A stretch of 64,000 nucleotides of DNA from Trichosphaerium sp. ATCC 40318 (lineage: Eukaryota; Discosea; Flabellinia; Trichosidae), in NCBI GenBank assembly GCA_038496445.1, contig JALMLS010000486.1:50271-114270 (forward strand). Reading direction: 5' to 3'. Under the pieces are notes generated by a model, which was not told where the DNA came from, did not search any database, and was given only the letters and a program-made list of their open reading frames with translations. Positions 23,792 through 35,148 of the stretch are shown here, piece by piece. Every line of letters begins with the position of its first letter. The first letter of the stretch is position 1. A program made the position numbers and the translations under genes.

Positions 23792-25111
23792 ATGGCTAGA
23801 AATGAGGAAAAGGCCAATTCTATGCTGAATAGATGGCTTCAAATGAAAACAAATGCTACTACAAAGCCTAAAAAGAGGCGCCCATGGGATGTAAATACCG
23901 TCAAGACCATAGAAGAGTGCGAGACATGGCGTAGCCAGGTAACGCGTATTGTCGGTAAAAAGGTTATGGAGATTCAAAATGGTACAATGAGGCTCCATAT
24001 CATATATTTATTGATATTCTAGCGTCTTTGGAGCCTCACGTTATAAGAGATTTAAACAACGCAATCAACAAGCTGCTCGGTCAGAAACGAGCGTGGGAAA
24101 GGCGAATTCGCGAATTAGGCGGTGCAGTGTACAAGGTAAGCGTTAAAATTCAAAAAAGTGCAAAGCATGCTTATTTGCGTCCAGAATGGGCCAAGAGGCG
24201 GTGAAAGTGGCATAGAAGGAGAAGGTGGCGTTATTATCGCTCCATCTGGTTACAAATACTTTGGCGCTGCGAAACAGCTTCCAGGCGTACAAGACTTACT
24301 AAAACCACAAGGTACACAACTATTTTTGAACAAACGAAAGTTTTCATCACTGTTGACTTTACCCACGCCGATAATGCGTCAACGCAACAATAAACTATCA
24401 TTGTGCCACCACATTAAACCAATAACACCATCAGACCTCTTTAAACTTTATCAGTAATGTCACAAAACACCAACGGCTAAAAAACGCACTTAGGCAATCA
24501 AACAAAGAAGAGAACGCGTGCAGAGATCTATCGTGGTATAAATGCTGATTATTATGGGTTCCGTGATGATGATGATGGATTACTAACTGCTGTTGAGGAG
24601 CATGCTGAGAAGCGTGGTATGTTTTCTTTTTTTTTTTTCTGACAGGTTTTTTTTTTCTTTTTTTTGTTCTTTTTATGCTGATGTTGTACAGCACGTGAAA
24701 ATGCTATTGCACAATGGAATAAGAATACAAAAGAGAAGGAAGGTGATGATTTTGATCCAGAAACAGACTTCCGTTGTGTAGCAACAGATGAAGAGCGATT
24801 GGCTGCACGTGTTTTTGCTAAAAAAAAAATCCAAACTTATTGCTATTTCATTCTCTTAAGGCGCCCTTGATATTTGGCTGACGTTCTTATCTAGGCTAGC
24901 TACACTAGCCATGTTGATGTACCGACTCGAGAAGATATTCAGAATATGCTAGTAGAACAACGCAAACAAGTACGTTTCTTTCTTTTCCCATTCAATTCCA
25001 AAAGTGATTATTTCCTTTGTTGCAATTTGAGACATTTTTTTATTGTCAATGCAACTCTTTACTTACTCTATGATTGCTTAGGCTCTCTTGGATTTTGTGG
25101 ATACCATGTAA
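23792..25111 (+). CDS. ISY1: ISY1-like pre-mRNA splicing factor
   Basis: Start MARNEEKANSMLNRWLQMK is the hallmark of ISY1. It continues with RRPWDVNTVKTIEECETWR, VMEIQNASLEPHVIRDLNN, INKLLGQKRAWERRIRELGG, GYKYFGAAKQLPGVQDL, RAEIYRGINADYYGFRDDDD and ARENAIAQWNKNTKEKEGDD, ending ALLDFVDTM. ISY1 is a component of the NineTeen/Prp19-associated spliceosome and contacts the branch-site region. Introns: 23981-24022 (42 bases), then near 24135-24182, 24311-24490, 24616-24688, 24812-24895 and 24970-25081. A core splicing gene is notable beside the window's frequent GC-AG introns. Confidence 0.9.
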
Positions 25112-25788
25112 GCACAATAAATGTAAAATAGCACATACTGGTGTCGAGTATATTTTTTTTGGGATATTGTTCTCTTGTTATTGAAATCACGTTTTTTACT
25201 GCTTGTATACATATTACTGCAAAATAATGTTCATTCTTACTGAGTGCGCATGGAATACAGTTGATAAGACTTTTTTTATTTACAAAGAGACATACCTGTC
25301 ATGGGTTTTTCGGGTTTTTTTCTTCTTTTCATTTTGGATTTGTCATTGCCACTCAAAATTCATTTGTACATACTTTGCACAACGTATTCATAGCCGCTGA
25401 AAATAGAAACCTTTTTTGGTGTATTGTTAGGATTTGAATTAGTGACTAGATGGGGTAAGAGGACCAAATCCGTTTGGAATGCTCACCCACAATACAAATA
25501 AAAGGTATAAATCTTAGTTGTTTTTGTTGTTTGCCCCAGTACAAATGTTAGAGTTTTGCTGTTTGCAAGAACCAAGTAGGTACTTGTTATAATTTACAAA
25601 GAAACAGATGTCATTTTTGCGGTTGTCCTGCCGACTCTATTCTGAGTGCCGACATTGTAGTCTAACTAATTTATCATGTCACACAAAAATTTTTCAATAC
25701 AACTGTTTAAAACTCAGTAAGTACTTTTATTCTCCAAGTGTTTTATCACCTTACTTGTACAACATTTTCCCTAAACTACAAGGACAGT
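25112..25788. other. Intergenic stretch between convergent genes
   Basis: AT-rich. Only short unsupported frames on the plus strand (25203-25400, 25608-25811). No gene, repeat or fold recognised. Confidence 0.4.
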
Positions 25789-27096
25789 TCAATTCTTTGC
25801 AAAAGAACTAAAATATAACTCCTTGGATCCTTCAATCCCATTGTCGTAGTTTTCATCAATAATCAAAGATGGTAGAGCCTTTTTGAGTGCATTTACTTGA
25901 GCACGTGATATTTTTTTAAATTGCCTGCTATATCTTTTACGCATTGTATAACCTTCTCCATGAAGAACAAGTTTAGAAAGTCGAGAAAGACAAGACAATT
26001 TCCCAAGACCGTAATCAGTAATTTTATGACAATACGATAAATCCAAGTATTCCAAGTTTACTAGTGAGCTTAGGCTTTCAAGTACTTCATCAGTAGTCTG
26101 TGTATATTTAAGCCTAAGCTTCTTTAGACTAGTAAGCAAAGGAATTGCACTTAAATATTGGCTGTAGTTATCAAACATTGATTGAATTTGTAATTTTTCA
26201 AGTGATGTTGAGTGTTTTAACTCAACACTTGTTGATCCATGTCCAAATATCCTTAGAGACTTTAAATTCTTCCAGTTCTCTATAAGTATACTACATCCTT
26301 TTGAAACTAGCCTTGCTTTTAACGTAGATGGTATTTCAACATGAAATGAAGTTACCGATGTTATCGGCTGTAGTTGAATTACTGTTTCATAAGACAAGTT
26401 GCAGCCAATGAGTTTGAGCTTTGTAAGATTTGTTAACGATGAAATAGGTTTTAAACTCTTAAAATTATAGGAATATCTTTGGTACTGTGAGTCTACATCA
26501 AAGTCTTGTCCACCAAGTAAATCAAGCCTTTGGAGTGTCGACAGTTTACATACTTCTCTCAAACCTTCACTAGTCACTCCCATGCCTAAAGAGAGATGTT
26601 TGAGGTTTGTAAACACTCTCAACTTGAATAAATGTTCAGTTTTGATCCAAGTATATTTAGCTGCCATTTCAGCTGATTCCTCCTCTGAAAAATGTATTAT
26701 CCTTGGTTTGTATGAACGAAACTCTTGGTGGTATTTCAGCGCGTTTTTTATATGAACAGCTCTTACTTTTGTCACAAACCCGAAATGGTCGATGAAATAG
26801 TTTAACATTCTCACATTATGGACTGTTACCGTTGATTTAATTCCAGTAGACCATAAAAATGTTTTCCACAAAGACGACGTTGATGCGAGACTGTTCTTGG
26901 TCTTTTCATCTAGATAAGCGCTTATACAGTACCACGGGTCAATGCCAAGTGAGTACCAGTCTATTTCGGCGTCTGAGGGGTTATTGGAGCTAGTAAATCA
27001 GTAAGCTACAAAATAATGTCTGACACGAAGCCGATGCACTAGTACGTACTCTGTTATTTTTGTAGATCTACAACCTTTATCTATCAAGTGGTCCAT
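25789..27096 (-). CDS. F-box-like leucine-rich repeat protein
   Basis: The long exon (25789-26989) encodes WYCISAYLDEKTKNSLASTS, an F-box-like helix pair, then about nine leucine-rich repeats (LKHLSLGMGVTSEGL; LQRLDLLGGQ; LTKLKLIGCNLS; LKKLRLKYTQTTDEVLESL; LEYLDLSYCHKITDYGLGKL). A first exon 27050-27096 (MDHLIDKGCRSTKIT) joins in frame through a GTACGT...CTAG intron of 60 bases. The repeats match the AMN1/FBXL subtype. Likely role: an SCF substrate adaptor or other protein-binding scaffold (inferred). The end of the protein is KELYFSSFAKN. Confidence 0.7.
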
Positions 27097-27494
27097 AGTT
27101 CTTGTTGTGGGATTTCAATACTACTGTGCTGAGAGCAAATTGTCCAGAACAAACAGCTTTTTCAACAAAAGTCATGCCATGAGAACAATTCTTAACGCAC
27201 GTTCAGAATCTACGCTCTTGTGGCAACAAAGAAAAACTCTTGTACCGTATCACATACGAGATTGACCACAGAATCAATAAAAAAGACTATTAATACTATC
27301 ACTGTGAGCACGTGATTAGCTTTCAAAATTGCAAATGATTTATTTAACTGCTGGCACCAGTCGAACAAAATATGAGACATGGAAATAGTTTAGGTTAAGA
27401 GTACAAACAAAATAGCTAAGTCTGTCACTAATCACTAAAGGGCGTGTATCTGACTTAAACCTTGAATTTCTGTGCTGTACCAGAATACACCTCA
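27097..27494. other. Intergenic region between divergent genes
   Basis: Holds the promoters of the LRR gene (minus) and the F-box/Ras-like gene (plus). One CACGTG at about 27310. No other element recognised. Confidence 0.4.
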
Positions 27495-29013
27495 ATGGAC
27501 GAGACTAGAGGCGGGGTACTACCATTTGATTTATTCCCACCAGAGATTCTTGTGTTAATCACCACCAACCTTGATGTGGAGCATGTAGTAGCTCTTAGCG
27601 TTGCTTCAAAATCGTTTAAAATGCTTACAGCTGATAATATTATATGGAAGCGTCTATATGACCAACACTTCACTGTAGCAGCCAAAGGTACCATTTCTAC
27701 TACTCGTTGTACATAACAAACTCGATGAGGTGAAAACATCAAGGCAGCTTTTATCTTTGAGTGGAAGTACGAGGTACTATTATAATACTACCTAACTTAC
27801 TACTGATCCATTTGTTCTGGTAAACAATTAACCAACTCTTTTCTCTGTAGATGACTTTGCTCCAAGTAAACAGGTAAACTAAGCATGGATTTAAATTGAT
27901 TTCACACTCTTATCGGTTGCATAGTTGTCATTACCCGGGCCATGTAAAAAACAGACTCCCAACCAACTTGGAAATCTCCATAGAAGATGCTAAAAGATTA
28001 AGGAAATGTGACAATAATGTACTTGTTTTATTTCTTTGCTAAAATCTTAAATCACGTGATAGATCAAATGTAGCTTTTTTGGATTACGTGGGGTTGGATG
28101 CGTAAGAACTTTTTTTGCATTTATTTTATAGTTCATATCTGGTCTACTGTACTTAAACACTTGGGTATAATAGAGTTCTATAATTGTAAGGTATGTAACA
28201 GATTGGTTCATGAACCAAAATAATGGTGCTGCTAATGGTACGATCACGTTTTCTTGTTGCTTTTTTTTTTTGTGTTTTTGTAGTTTTTGTATTGTACTCT
28301 AACACTGTCAGAAATATATGCAATGACTGTCCATGTAAAAAAAAAGAGAGATTTTTATGCTTGTTTGGACATATATGAGTCGTCTAGTTATGGATGGCCG
28401 TACACAAAAAATTCTTATACAGTTCTCATTTCCATTTTTAGACTTCAACCTGTAAATGTTGTTCTTGATCACTGTAGTGAAATATTTGTTCTCGTTTACT
28501 CTATACAAAGCTACCAAAGCTTAGAATGGTTGGATCACATAAGAAATAGGGTGTTACGCAATAAGAGAAGTTATTGGGCGCCAATGATACTGGTAAATCC
28601 AGCAGTCATAACAGCAATATTTTACATTGTTTTTTTTAGGTTGCAAGTAAGTGTGACCTTGAAGACAAAAGAGTAGTACCTGATGATTTTGGGAAATTTA
28701 TGGCTAGAAAATGGGGTATACCTTTTATAAGCGTAAGCAGTAAGACAGGAGAGAATATTCAAATTCTTTTTTCAGTTGTTGTTGAACTGTACAGACGTTT
28801 TTTACCAGAACAACAAAAAATCAAGTAAGTTCTCAAAGATACACATTTGTATTTTCTTATTAGGCTTGTTCATTGATACATTTCTAATTAAATCATAGGC
28901 GAGAAAGCAAGGATAATTATTCAAAAATTGCCAAGACATTCAGATACCAGTATCAGCGTAGTATGGATTTAAATAGATTTAATATACTCTATTGCATAGT
29001 TAAAACTAAATAA
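27495..29013 (+). CDS. F-box protein fused to a degenerate Ras-like GTPase domain
   Basis: Exon 1 gives MDETRGGVLPFDLFPPEILV and a complete F-box (..NLDVEHVVALSVASKSFK..IIWKRLYDQHF). Small exons continue in frame (ENIKAAFIFEWKYE; MTLLQVN; CHYPGHVKNRLPTNLEIS) into a Ras-like domain: IKCSFFGLRGVG (P-loop region), YACLDIYESSSYGW (where Ras has LDxxDTAG), EIFVLVYSI, ILVASKCDLEDKRVV (the NKxD position, here SKCD) and FISVSSKTGENI (the SAK motif). The usual P-loop GK[S/T] and the DTAG are not found, so nucleotide binding is doubtful. The tail is basic. Introns are many and short; the joint at about 28091 may be a GC-AG intron. A two-gene reading is possible, but the frame is continuous. Confidence 0.6.
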
Positions 29014-29543
29014 TGAGTAGGGTATATGTAACGAGAGGATTCGAGATACCTATTCTGAATGTATCAGAGGAATCACGTGCTCCGAGAGACACCGTGTCTA
29101 TATCGTTATCTACGATAGCATGATGTTTAAGCCCTTGTATGTAAGATAATAAAGTAGTTAGAACATAGTTAACAACGTCCTGTTACAGTATACCAGGTAG
29201 GCTATGTCGGGTTTATTTAAAACAGGTCACATTTTTTGGGTAAGAGCATAAAATTTTGAGTTTTCTAGGCGCCTACAATCACTTAAAACCCTTTTGTTGT
29301 ACTAAGAAATGGTACATAATTGGCTGTTTTGTAGGACTTTGGCGACTAAATCTCATAATTTTAAACTTTTCTTTTTAGCTATCAGTCCTCATTGCTGACG
29401 CTTACACAATACACTATCAACAAAGTATAAAAGTGAAGTTTCCATGGTTGCGCACGTGATTTACAATAAAAGTTCGATTGCTACTAAACCATGCCTTAAA
29501 TATTTTCCCATTTTTAACGAGTACAAGTCAACAGCGTGTATTT
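29014..29543. other. Intergenic stretch
   Basis: No gene seen. Two CACGTG hexamers (about 29075 and 29453). Promoter of the SH2 pseudokinase gene is expected here. Confidence 0.4.
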
Positions 29544-31700
29544 ATGGCGGAAAGCAAAACCGAGAGCGTAAATGTACGGAAATGCAAATTAAAAGGCGAA
29601 AACGACCTACCCTTACAGCCGGTGAGCCGCTGAAGGGGTTTTAGAAAGATAAACGTACAGAAATACAAGATAACGACATAATCTATGACAAGACCGAATT
29701 AATAGGTTCTGGCGCACATGCGAAAGTGTACAAAGGTATTTGGCCGTTTATTAGTATATTCGAGGCTTATATCTTTGTAGGCAAGATTAAGAACACACCA
29801 GTGGCTGTAAAGGAGTACAACGTAAAGCTACATCACAACAGGGTTGAAGAGTTCCGCAAGAAAGTGACATTCCTTACGTACTAAAAATCGATTTTTTTTT
29901 TATCTCACGTGCTCATCTTGATTGCAGGCAAATTAATCATCCAAATATCGTCAACACATTTGGTACAAGCGTCAATGATGGAAAAATAAAGATCATTTCC
30001 GAGTTGTGCAACACTAGTGTTCAGACATTAATTGATGAGGTATTTTTAGATTGTTTTACACAACGTTTTTATGCCCACATTTCTGAATCATTGGTAGAAG
30101 TTTGATTGCATTCCTCTAAAGCTTCGATTACAAACAGCTAGAGATACAGCCATTGGTATGAAATGGCTTCATAATAGATATAAGATGGGACACAGGAACC
30201 TAAAGATTTCAAACATTCTTGTATGTGAAATCAAACAACCTTTTTATCTCTTACTGTGAAGCTCATCTAATGGACCAGCCTAGGTTGGTAATGACGGAAA
30301 TGTGAAAATAGCAAACTATGGACATGAGACATTTAATACAATGATTAGGGGCGATGAGAGTGCAAAAGAAGGTAAGCATCAAACACAGTATAGTAGAAAT
30401 TAAGCCTTAGATAGCTGAGGTTGTCCTAACCAAAGAGACGGACGAAATGAGGGATGTTTATAGCTTTGGTTTTATACTTTGGCAATTATTAATCAGTGGC
30501 AAATCACCTCCCTTTTTGGATCACCACAAAAAGTACTGAGCTCTAGATCTTTTGTCAATGTTAACCTTTTTACTTACAGTTCTAGATCCATCCATGTGGA
30601 AAGGCCTGACATACCAGATGACACATCACCTTTGGTGAAAGACTTGATTCAATCGTGTTGGCACTGCCAACATAAATATCGACCTCCCTTCAGTTGTGTA
30701 GTAGAAAATCTGAGTGATGCTATTGTTGAAAGTGTTATTGAAGATGCAGCTGGGAGATCTTTCTGGTGCAAATACTTTTGTCTTGATAGTGAGGTACTTA
30801 GTATTGTTATTACAATCTAATCTTGTTGAGGATACAATGTTATTCCAAGCGGAATGGCAAGCAACGACACATTCTCAACACAATTTTGCTGACTTGCTAT
30901 CACGTGAGCTTGGTCTCACTGAGTTTGAAGTTGAAGATGGATTATCATTTGATTGTCTTGAAGACTATATGTGTATGACCATCTATTCTTTATGAGGGAT
31001 AACATGAATTAGGTTTAACAGTACAAGTACCAACTCTTGCTTCTGTCATTAAGTCAGGCAATCGTTGTGTACCTAATCATATTACTTGTAAAAAAACACC
31101 TTTTGTCACAATGGAAACCTTCAATGCTGCCTTGCATTGGTTTGGACCTTTTATGTCAAAGAAATACTGCAGAGATGTTATCGTAACTATTCAACAGTTA
31201 CACCAACAGGAGTAAGTTGTGCTTCATTGTGAAATTATCAATATCAAATTGCTGGGTTTTGACAGTTGTGCCACAGGTATTTTCATGGATTTATTGATAA
31301 ACAAACTACCCAGGACAGACTGAATTGGACAATACCTGGTACATTCCTTATTAGATTGTCAACAACAAGGTAACCTTTTTGTTATTTTTTTTATTTCTCT
31401 CATATCATGTTGCTATTTATTCACCTCACACCAAGGCCTGAGTGCCCATTTACTTTATCTGTTATGGAAGAGAAAAACAAAATATATCATTATAGGATTT
31501 GGGGACAGTATGGTAAAGGATATTACAAACGGTACAGACAGCTGTCTTCATTATTGTTTTTTGTCAAACATATTGTGTACTCATCTGTTTTTGATAGATT
31601 TAAGGATGCCAAGCATAAAATATTTGCTAGTATTCCAGAATTGGTTGAACAAGATTTAATACCTAATTTTGGCCTTAAATTTGCAGCCGTTAAAATGTGA
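29544..31700 (+). CDS. Kinase-SH2 protein with altered catalytic motifs (SHK-type pseudokinase)
   Basis: The N-terminal kinase domain shows IGSGAHAKVYKG (glycine loop), VAVKEY (Lys), INHPNIVNTFG, and DVYSFGFILW. The catalytic loop reads GHRNLKISNIL instead of HRDLKxxN, and the DFG position reads ANYG. A TKL-like end (VERPDIPDDTSPLVKDLIQ, CWHCQHKYRPPF) leads into GRSFWCKYF, PFVTMETFNAALHWFGPF and an SH2 domain (YFHGFIDKQTT, PGTFLIRLSTTRPECPFTLS, with the FLIRLS Arg for phosphotyrosine). This order is that of Dictyostelium SHK kinases. Both catalytic aspartates are replaced by Asn, so activity is doubtful; the protein may act as an SH2 adaptor or scaffold. Nine or so introns; the first exon from 29544 is tentative. 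Confidence 0.75.
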
Positions 31701-32261
31701 AATAATTGCAGCTTAACGATAAACTTAACTGCAGAATTAACAGGCAAAAGCTGAAAAAAAAGCGGGAATACAAAACCTCAAACAAAGACGACAGTCTTAG
31801 CATGCGTTGGGTATACTTTTCCCATTTTTTTCTAGAGCTTTTGCTAGCCTATTCTGTGCGGTTAAGTGTACCATTATTTTAACGGCAGTGAGAAAACATC
31901 ATTTTTGTATTGCTGGTTTAGATGGTTATTGAAACACTATTAAATACTCATATAATCACTATCTTGTATACTCCCTTAAGAATAAGGGCCTTTGATAATA
32001 TATATGTTCGTCATCAAGGGCAGTAAGGTTCACTAAACTCTACACAAATAGTACTATTGTCATGACAGTTGAATACATACTCACCAAGCTCAAATAATGG
32101 GTCCAGTCGCATACAATTTGAAGAGTTTTTAGACAGTCACTTGTTTCTAATGAGGAAAAAAGCAATACATTTATCAAAGTTACAGTCAGCATTTTAAGCC
32201 AAAAGAAACATCTCGGTCTTATTTTGAAAGTAACATTCTTTTTCGATACTCACAAAAGTTG
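31701..32261. other. Intergenic stretch between convergent genes
   Basis: AT-rich with no recognisable gene. The 3' regions of the SH2 protein and of the transporter gene meet here. Confidence 0.4.
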
Positions 32262-34213
32262 TTATATTTCTTCTTCCAAGGAATGTAGTTCTTCATCTGA
32301 TATTAGTACCGATACTTCTTCTTCATCTTCTTCTTGCCCTTCTTTATCGGTATCTGAGTCGTCTATTTCAGCAAGCTGATATGTTTCTCCTTCATCTTTT
32401 TTGATTTTCTTGCTTTCTTTATAGTATGTCCCCATTCTCCCAACCCATATTAGAAGTATGAGAGTAGCAATCGCTACAAAATTGACAACAAAAAGCATCC
32501 AAGGGAATGAACTGTATCCTTGAACAAGCTGTCAGTACAATATTTTGATTCTGCTTCCTTATTTTTTTATTTTACCTAGTTTTGCGAAGAGTGTTGCAGT
32601 CAGCATCGGTATAGCCATCTCTCCAAAACAAGCACCAACTACGAATATACTAGAAAAAGTTCCAGTAACACGCATATATTTTGTAGCTAAGTTGATAGCT
32701 GTTGGAAACTACGAACGAAATTGAGAGTAAGAGCTAGCCAAATAAAAAGGAATAATCAGTACGCTTGAAGCCATTCCCAATCCATACAGTATGACGCTCA
32801 CCCAAAGCCATATAGAAGAGTGTTGTTGCCAAACCATCAATACAGTAGAAATAAAACATATCACAAGGTTACCTTAACAAGGTGTCACGTGCCAAGAAAA
32901 AAAAAGAGAAACGTAAAAAGCAAAAAGCAACCATACCTATCAACATTTGTTCTGCAGTGATATACACAGAAATCGGAATAGCTAGTAGTCTCCCTTGCAA
33001 CAAAGCGTTATTATTGGTATCAAAACATTGATTAAGTAGTGTACAACCATACCAACAGCCAGGGCTCCCCAGAACCCAGCGTTTATGTAGAAGGCTTGGG
33101 TTTCTCCTGCAATATTCATCTTGACAGCATACGTGTACAAAAATCCACCAGCAGTAACTTCAGCACCTACATAAATACACAAGAATAACGCTGTACAAGC
33201 AGTAACTAGGTATTCTGTTCGTCTAGTTCCTTTATGCTTTTCTTCTTGTTTTGATTCTTTTGCTTTTCGCGGAGAACGAAGGATTACAAGGCTTATAATA
33301 GCAGGTACGAACATTGAAGCCATAACCCACCAAGCTATGTTAAGCCCTTGATTTGTACTGTACTCACACTTGGCCGCTGGATCGACATTTGGATGTGCAA
33401 GCTATCAACAGCACGTGATAAGGTTTTCAGTCAAAAATTGACATGTGTCGTATAACGCACTGTGTGTTCCACTTTGTGGTATTTCGACATGAGCCCGCCA
33501 ACAAGCAGAGGTGAGAAAAAAGCTCCGAGACCAAAACTGAAATGAAGTGCTTGCATGTAGGGGTCAACGTTTGTATGAGCATAAAGCCAAATAAGCATAG
33601 TGTTGGCAGCTAAATCAGTTCGTTAACTAACACCTCTAGATGAATACAAGCTGTACCTGTGTCTAAGAATCCCATGCTAGCTCCATTGAAAACAAAGACA
33701 GCAGCAATAAGATACACATTCTTTATAAATGGAAGCGTTGAAGTTGACAGCATTGATGCAGCCAGGCTAAGTGCTATGAGCTTATTACCTGCCACTTTAT
33801 CTACAAGTGGTCCACTTATGACTAATCACGTGCGTTACAAAAAAAGAACCATGCCACAAACTGAACTTGACTTACTAGCGCCTAACAAGTAACCAATGGA
33901 TCTGGCAATGAAAATAAAACCAAGTGTTTGCATTGTCGACTGTAGTTGGGCACATACTACAAAGGACACGGTCAGATAAGCTAATATACGTACTATCGTA
34001 CGTTGTAGGAGGGCTGGGCCAAGACTTGCCGCTAGAAACCCTAAAACGAGAAAAGCGAAGCAATACGTTGCGCAAATCGCTGTAGATTCAGTACTAACAC
34101 GTGTCAGGCCTAATTGTAGTTGTATGAGATAAAACGCACAAGACAAAGCTCTTAAACGCTGACCATCGCGATTTTGAAGGTTTTTTGTCTATTTCTACAG
34201 CTTGAATGTCCAT
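32262..34213 (-). CDS. MFS transporter, MFSD4/NaGLT1-like
   Basis: Twelve membrane segments are read across exons. Family blocks include ATYCFAFLVLGFLAASLGPA, GPLVDKVAGNKLIAL, FVFNGASMGFLDT, PYMQALHFSFGLGAFFSPLL, AFYINAGFWGALAVG followed by RLLAIPISV, and a late segment WMLFVVNFVAIATLILLIWV. These match the sodium-dependent glucose transporter-like MFSD4 group. The cytosolic C-terminus is strongly acidic (DKEGQEEDEEEVSVLISDEE). The long loop between segments 6 and 7 is basic (RSPRKAKESKQEEKHKGTRR). The start is uncertain: MDIQAVEIDKKPSKSRW at 34213 is in a different frame from the first helix, so an unrecognised intron or a sequence error lies near 34150. Substrate unknown. Confidence 0.75.
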
Positions 34214-34703
34214 TTCAGCGTTGCTGAGTCACCGATTTCGAAAAAGTAAAATTTGAAAAGCGTGCTAATTTTCTGACTATGTTAGCCAAAACTGAATGTG
34301 GCAAAGTTGCTGGCGAGTGGAGAAAAATTTAACGTCATGTGATTTACCGACGAATTCACTTCGAAAATGCCAGGTCTGGTAAGTGGTGTGTAGAAACAGT
34401 TGTTAACTCGAACAAAGCAAGTCTCGCCAGGCATTATCGGATTGCTCATTTCGGAATGAAACGAGTTCATTCGTGTATAAAATGCATTGTTTGCGTCGGC
34501 TTTTACAATCTATACGCTCTTGTGTGTAAAACTATTGCTTGAATGGCAAATTTATTAACATGAAATTGTACTAGCACTGCGCTAAATAAAAAGAGCAATA
34601 TTTGTCAAAATGGATTTGTTTGCATTATAGGAAACGTGTAGCCAATAACAAGTGTAGTTATTTGTCATTAAATTTGAGTATGGAAAGTTTGTGTATTCAA
34701 CTA
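34214..34703. other. Intergenic stretch
   Basis: No supported gene. A short plus frame 34339-34542 has no recognisable content. Confidence 0.35.
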
Positions 34704-35087
34704 TCAGAGAGCATTATGAATTGTATCAGACAGCGGAGTACTACTAAGCAAACAATACCAGCACGTTTTGTGAACTGAATTAAAAGAGTACTACAATGTC
34801 AGCGTAAATGAAGCCTACACTATGTATGGTGGTGTACCTGTAAATACATAGTTCTTCGGCTTTCCGGCAAATATCATTGTGGCGTTTGTTGCACCCATTA
34901 AGGTTTGATATGGTGATGACATAGTTGCATAATTCTATAACTCTAACGTTGCTCATAAGTATTAAAAACCATATTATGTGCGTACAGTATCACTGCCGGT
35001 TGGAGTTACGTAGTAATCGCAAAGATTAGCATTGGTTAGTGAAAAAGGAGTTGCAAGTGCGTTAAATGACAACTTTGACAGAAGCAT
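34704..35087 (-). CDS. Short secreted-type fragment resembling the start of a beta-helix protein
   Basis: Two or three exons: MLLSKLSFNALATPFSLTNA, then CDYYVTPTGSDT joined to NYATMSSPYQTLMGATNAT, and a short tail ending STPLSDTIHNAL. The pattern Y-V-x-P-x-G-S-D-x-N..SSP-x-x-T-L is the usual entry to right-handed parallel beta-helix domains. The coils that should follow are missing, so this is either a truncated relic or a very small protein. It lies head to head with the surface-protein gene starting at 35149. Confidence 0.4.
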
Positions 35088-35148
35088 TGTTTATCGACGC
35101 AATGATATTAATTGAACGCTAAACTAACATACATCCTATTATATTGCC

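Noticed and set aside
29444-29644. 66-codon frame before the kinase
   Set aside because: It does not join the kinase frame; the ATG at 29544 in another frame splices in phase.
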